Assembly (NCBI RefSeq): GCF_001556865.1
Contig: NZ_LSJY01000042.1
Coordinates: forward strand, 1 to 17,696
Source of the DNA: Sphingobium sp. CCH11-B1
GTDB taxonomy: Bacteria > Pseudomonadota > Alphaproteobacteria > Sphingomonadales > Sphingomonadaceae
Direction: 5' to 3'
DNA: 17,696 bases
The translations under genes and the position numbers were made by a program. Below the pieces are notes generated by a model. It saw nothing but the letters and a program-made list of their open reading frames with translations, ran no database searches and was not told the DNA's origin. This document shows, in pieces, positions 15,947-17,696 of this stretch. How positions within the stretch are numbered: position 1 is the stretch's first letter; every line of letters begins with the position of its first letter.

Positions 15947-15974
15947 GATTTCGCCCCCTCCCGCAAACGACCCC
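15937..15974 (-). repeat. Transposon right terminal inverted repeat (IRR)
   Basis: 38 bp that read, on the minus strand, GGGGTCGTTTGCGGGAG to CCTACGCTAAG. It contains the last three codons of tnpA including its TAG at 15944-15946. The receptor remnant begins immediately after CCCC at 15974. Confidence 0.95.
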
Positions 15975-17696
15975 TACTGGATGGAAGCGCCGCCGCGGGC
16001 TCGGACGCTGGCACGTCGGCGGTGGCGACCCAGGTTCAGGGATTGATTGCTACGAATGGCGGGCCAGGTGCGAGCCGATTGTTCTTGCGGGGCATAGCCG
16101 ACAGTCCGTTTATTGGCTTCGGACAATCCCCGGTGAGCGTGTACCTGAACGAGGCCCGGATCACTTACGACGCGCCCGATCCCGACTTCCGAATGGTTGA
16201 TGTGGATCGGGTCGAGGTACTGAAGGGACCGCAGGGGCCGCTTTACGGCACGGGAGCACTGGGCGGCGTCTACCGCGTGATGACCATTGCGCCCGATTTG
16301 GGCCAATTTGCCGGTCGCTCCCGTCAGCGTCTCGCCGGCCTCCCGGGTCACGGTGTCGGCGCGTCGGTCGAGGGCGTCGTCAACTTACCCGTGCGCCAGG
16401 ATCAGGCCGCCTTGCGGTTGGTGGGCTACGTCGATGTCGCGCCAGGCTGGATCAACAACGCTGGAGGTCGCTCGGACGTCAACCGAACGGTCGTGCGCGG
16501 CACCAGAGCGTCGCTTCGCGTTGTCCCAAGCGAGGGGTGGACTTTTGACCTCATTGGCGCCGGTCAGAACATCCGCGCGCTCGACAGCAAATATGTGGAT
16601 CGCGACAAGGAAGAGCTGACACGCGCAGACCGGACGCCGGAGCCACGGTCGAATAATGTCTGGCTCACCTCGGGCGTCCTGCAAGGTGAGCTTGGGCCTT
16701 ATGCCCTGACCGTCTCTACAAGCCTAGCAACGCAGAGGACGCTGAAGGTTGACGACGCGAGCAGCGCGGCCTCGTCCCTCGGTCTGACCGCGCCGCTGCG
16801 GTATGCCGAAACCCGCACATATCAGGTATTCGACCAGGAAATCCGCCTTGCGAACAAAAGCGGCCGAACGCCTTGGGCTTTGGGCGTTTCCTATCTCTCA
16901 TCCCGTAGCGGCGCTCGCGGCCGAGCATCGGAAATCAGCCCGATGATCGCAGATTTGCTGGACGCGTCAAGAAGCGTCACCGAAACAGCCATGTTTGCCG
17001 AGGGTAGCCGACCCCTTATCGATGGTCTTCGTCTCGGCCTTGGCATCCGCGTTTTCCGCTCGACCGTCAAGGAGGACCGCGACGACGATGTCGGAACCGA
17101 AGTTCGGTCCAAGTCTTTATGGGGCGTATCGCCCAGCGCGACGCTGTCATGGTTGCCCTCCTCCGCCTCGTTGGCCTACTTTCGCGTTGCGTCCGCATTC
17201 CGGCCCGGGGGCCTTGATCCGACCAACGTGGAAACCGGCCGCTACGATGCCGATCAGTTGGTCGCATTCGAAGCTGGATTTCGACGCACTTCGGACGGGG
17301 GCAGGCTTCAGGTTGAAGTTGGCGCGTTCAGCTCCATCTGGTCGGACGTTCAGTCGGACTATCTTCTTAATTCCGGCCTTGTGGCGACGCGTAACGCTGG
17401 CGACGCGAATATCCTGGGCGGCGAACTGACCGTTCGGTGGCGGCCGACATCGGCATGGTCCTTTGTTGCGGGCGCCTCCGGCCAGCGCGCCCGGCTGGTT
17501 CGCGGCATTGATGGTGCAGAGTTGGAGCGTGACCCGCGCCTTCCTGTTGTACCTGACGTATCCGGCCACTTCGACATGCGACATTCGATCGATGCAGGGT
17601 CCTGGCGAGTGTCGCCCGCGGTGACCGGTCGCTACCTAGGACGGTCTAGGCTGAGCCTGGACCCTGGGCTCGACCGGCGGATGGGCGGGTTCGCCG
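15975..17696 (+). pseudogene. TonB-dependent receptor, 5' end removed by transposon, 3' end beyond window
   Basis: From the transposon edge to the last base one frame (codons starting at 15971, 15974 and so on) is open for about 575 codons. It begins LLDGSAAAGSDAGTSAVAT and continues GGPGASRLFLRGIADSPF, then DVDRVEVLKGPQGPLYG and TGALGGVYRVMT, the typical second half of a plug domain. A beta-barrel follows (FRVASAFRPGGLDPTNVE and others). The signal peptide, TonB box and first part of the plug are missing, and the frame is closed upstream by the tnpA TAG at 15944-15946 region of the repeat. No ATG with a signal peptide follows, so it cannot be a working receptor as it stands. It is not a continuation of the receptor at 7875-10577; the plug sequences are clearly different. 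Confidence 0.88.

Larger units (their letters stand above)
12287..15974 (+). mobile_element. Tn3-family transposon (Tn5393/Tn163-like), 3.69 kb, no passenger genes
   Basis: The element is bounded by 38-bp terminal inverted repeats beginning GGGGTC and ending CCTACGCTAAG, matching at 37 of 38 positions. It contains only a divergent tnpR/tnpA pair with a res-like region between them. The repeat sequence, the divergent layout and the alphaproteobacterial setting resemble the Tn5393/Tn163 group; that subgroup call is from memory of its ends. The tnpA and tnpR frames are intact, so the element may still be mobile. The 5 bases outside each end differ (ATCCA left, TACTG right), so the expected 5-bp target duplication is absent. 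It joins a truncated dehydrogenase to a truncated TonB receptor. Confidence 0.93.

Noticed and set aside
12282..15979. 5-bp target duplication around the transposon
   Set aside because: ATCCA on the left and TACTG on the right do not match in either orientation.
15892..16200. 102-residue frame spanning the end of tnpA, the right repeat and the receptor remnant
   Set aside because: It is out of frame with both flanking coding sequences; its sequence is a frame-shifted reading of them.
1..17696. CRISPR arrays, tRNA or rRNA genes
   Set aside because: No regularly spaced repeats and no recognisable tRNA or rRNA sequence were seen on either strand.

Overview
The window is GC-rich, densely coded proteobacterial DNA. 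The gene families (CopA/CopB, long TonB-dependent receptors, PepSY membrane proteins, a Tn5393-like Tn3 transposon) point to an alphaproteobacterium, most likely a sphingomonad. That placement is inferred from family resemblance; the window contains no rRNA or tRNA marker.

Left part (about 63-5544, + strand): a tightly packed copper-resistance operon. A zinc alcohol dehydrogenase is followed by the periplasmic multicopper oxidase CopA, the outer-membrane protein CopB (ATGA overlap with copA), an MFS transporter whose start overlaps the end of copB, and a small secreted DUF411 (CopG-like) metal-binding protein. The first gene lies only 62 bases from the window edge, so the operon promoter and any copper sensor are probably outside.

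Middle part (5625-10577): a HutC-type GntR/UTRA regulator on the + strand converges, with a 3-base gap, on a minus-strand operon. That operon encodes a 900-residue TonB-dependent receptor and two tandem half-size PepSY membrane proteins joined by an ATGA overlap. A perfect palindrome of the HutC-operator type (GTnTAnAC) lies upstream of the receptor, and a degenerate copy sits just before the regulator's own start. This suggests one regulatory unit for uptake, and perhaps reduction, of an unknown metal chelate or similar ligand. Between 10578 and 11315 is a stretch with no convincing gene. Its receptor-proximal half is AT-rich and carries several short palindromes.

Right part (11316-17696): a TetR regulator is divergent from a short-chain dehydrogenase that is cut off by a 3.69-kb Tn3-family transposon (12287-15974). 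The transposon has 38-bp inverted repeats matching at 37 of 38 positions, divergent tnpR and tnpA, and a res-like region between them; it carries no passenger genes. On its other side the sequence is not the rest of the dehydrogenase. It is a second TonB-dependent receptor lacking its 5' end, open to the window edge. The flanking 5-mers do not match, so the element marks a deletion or rearrangement joint rather than a clean insertion.
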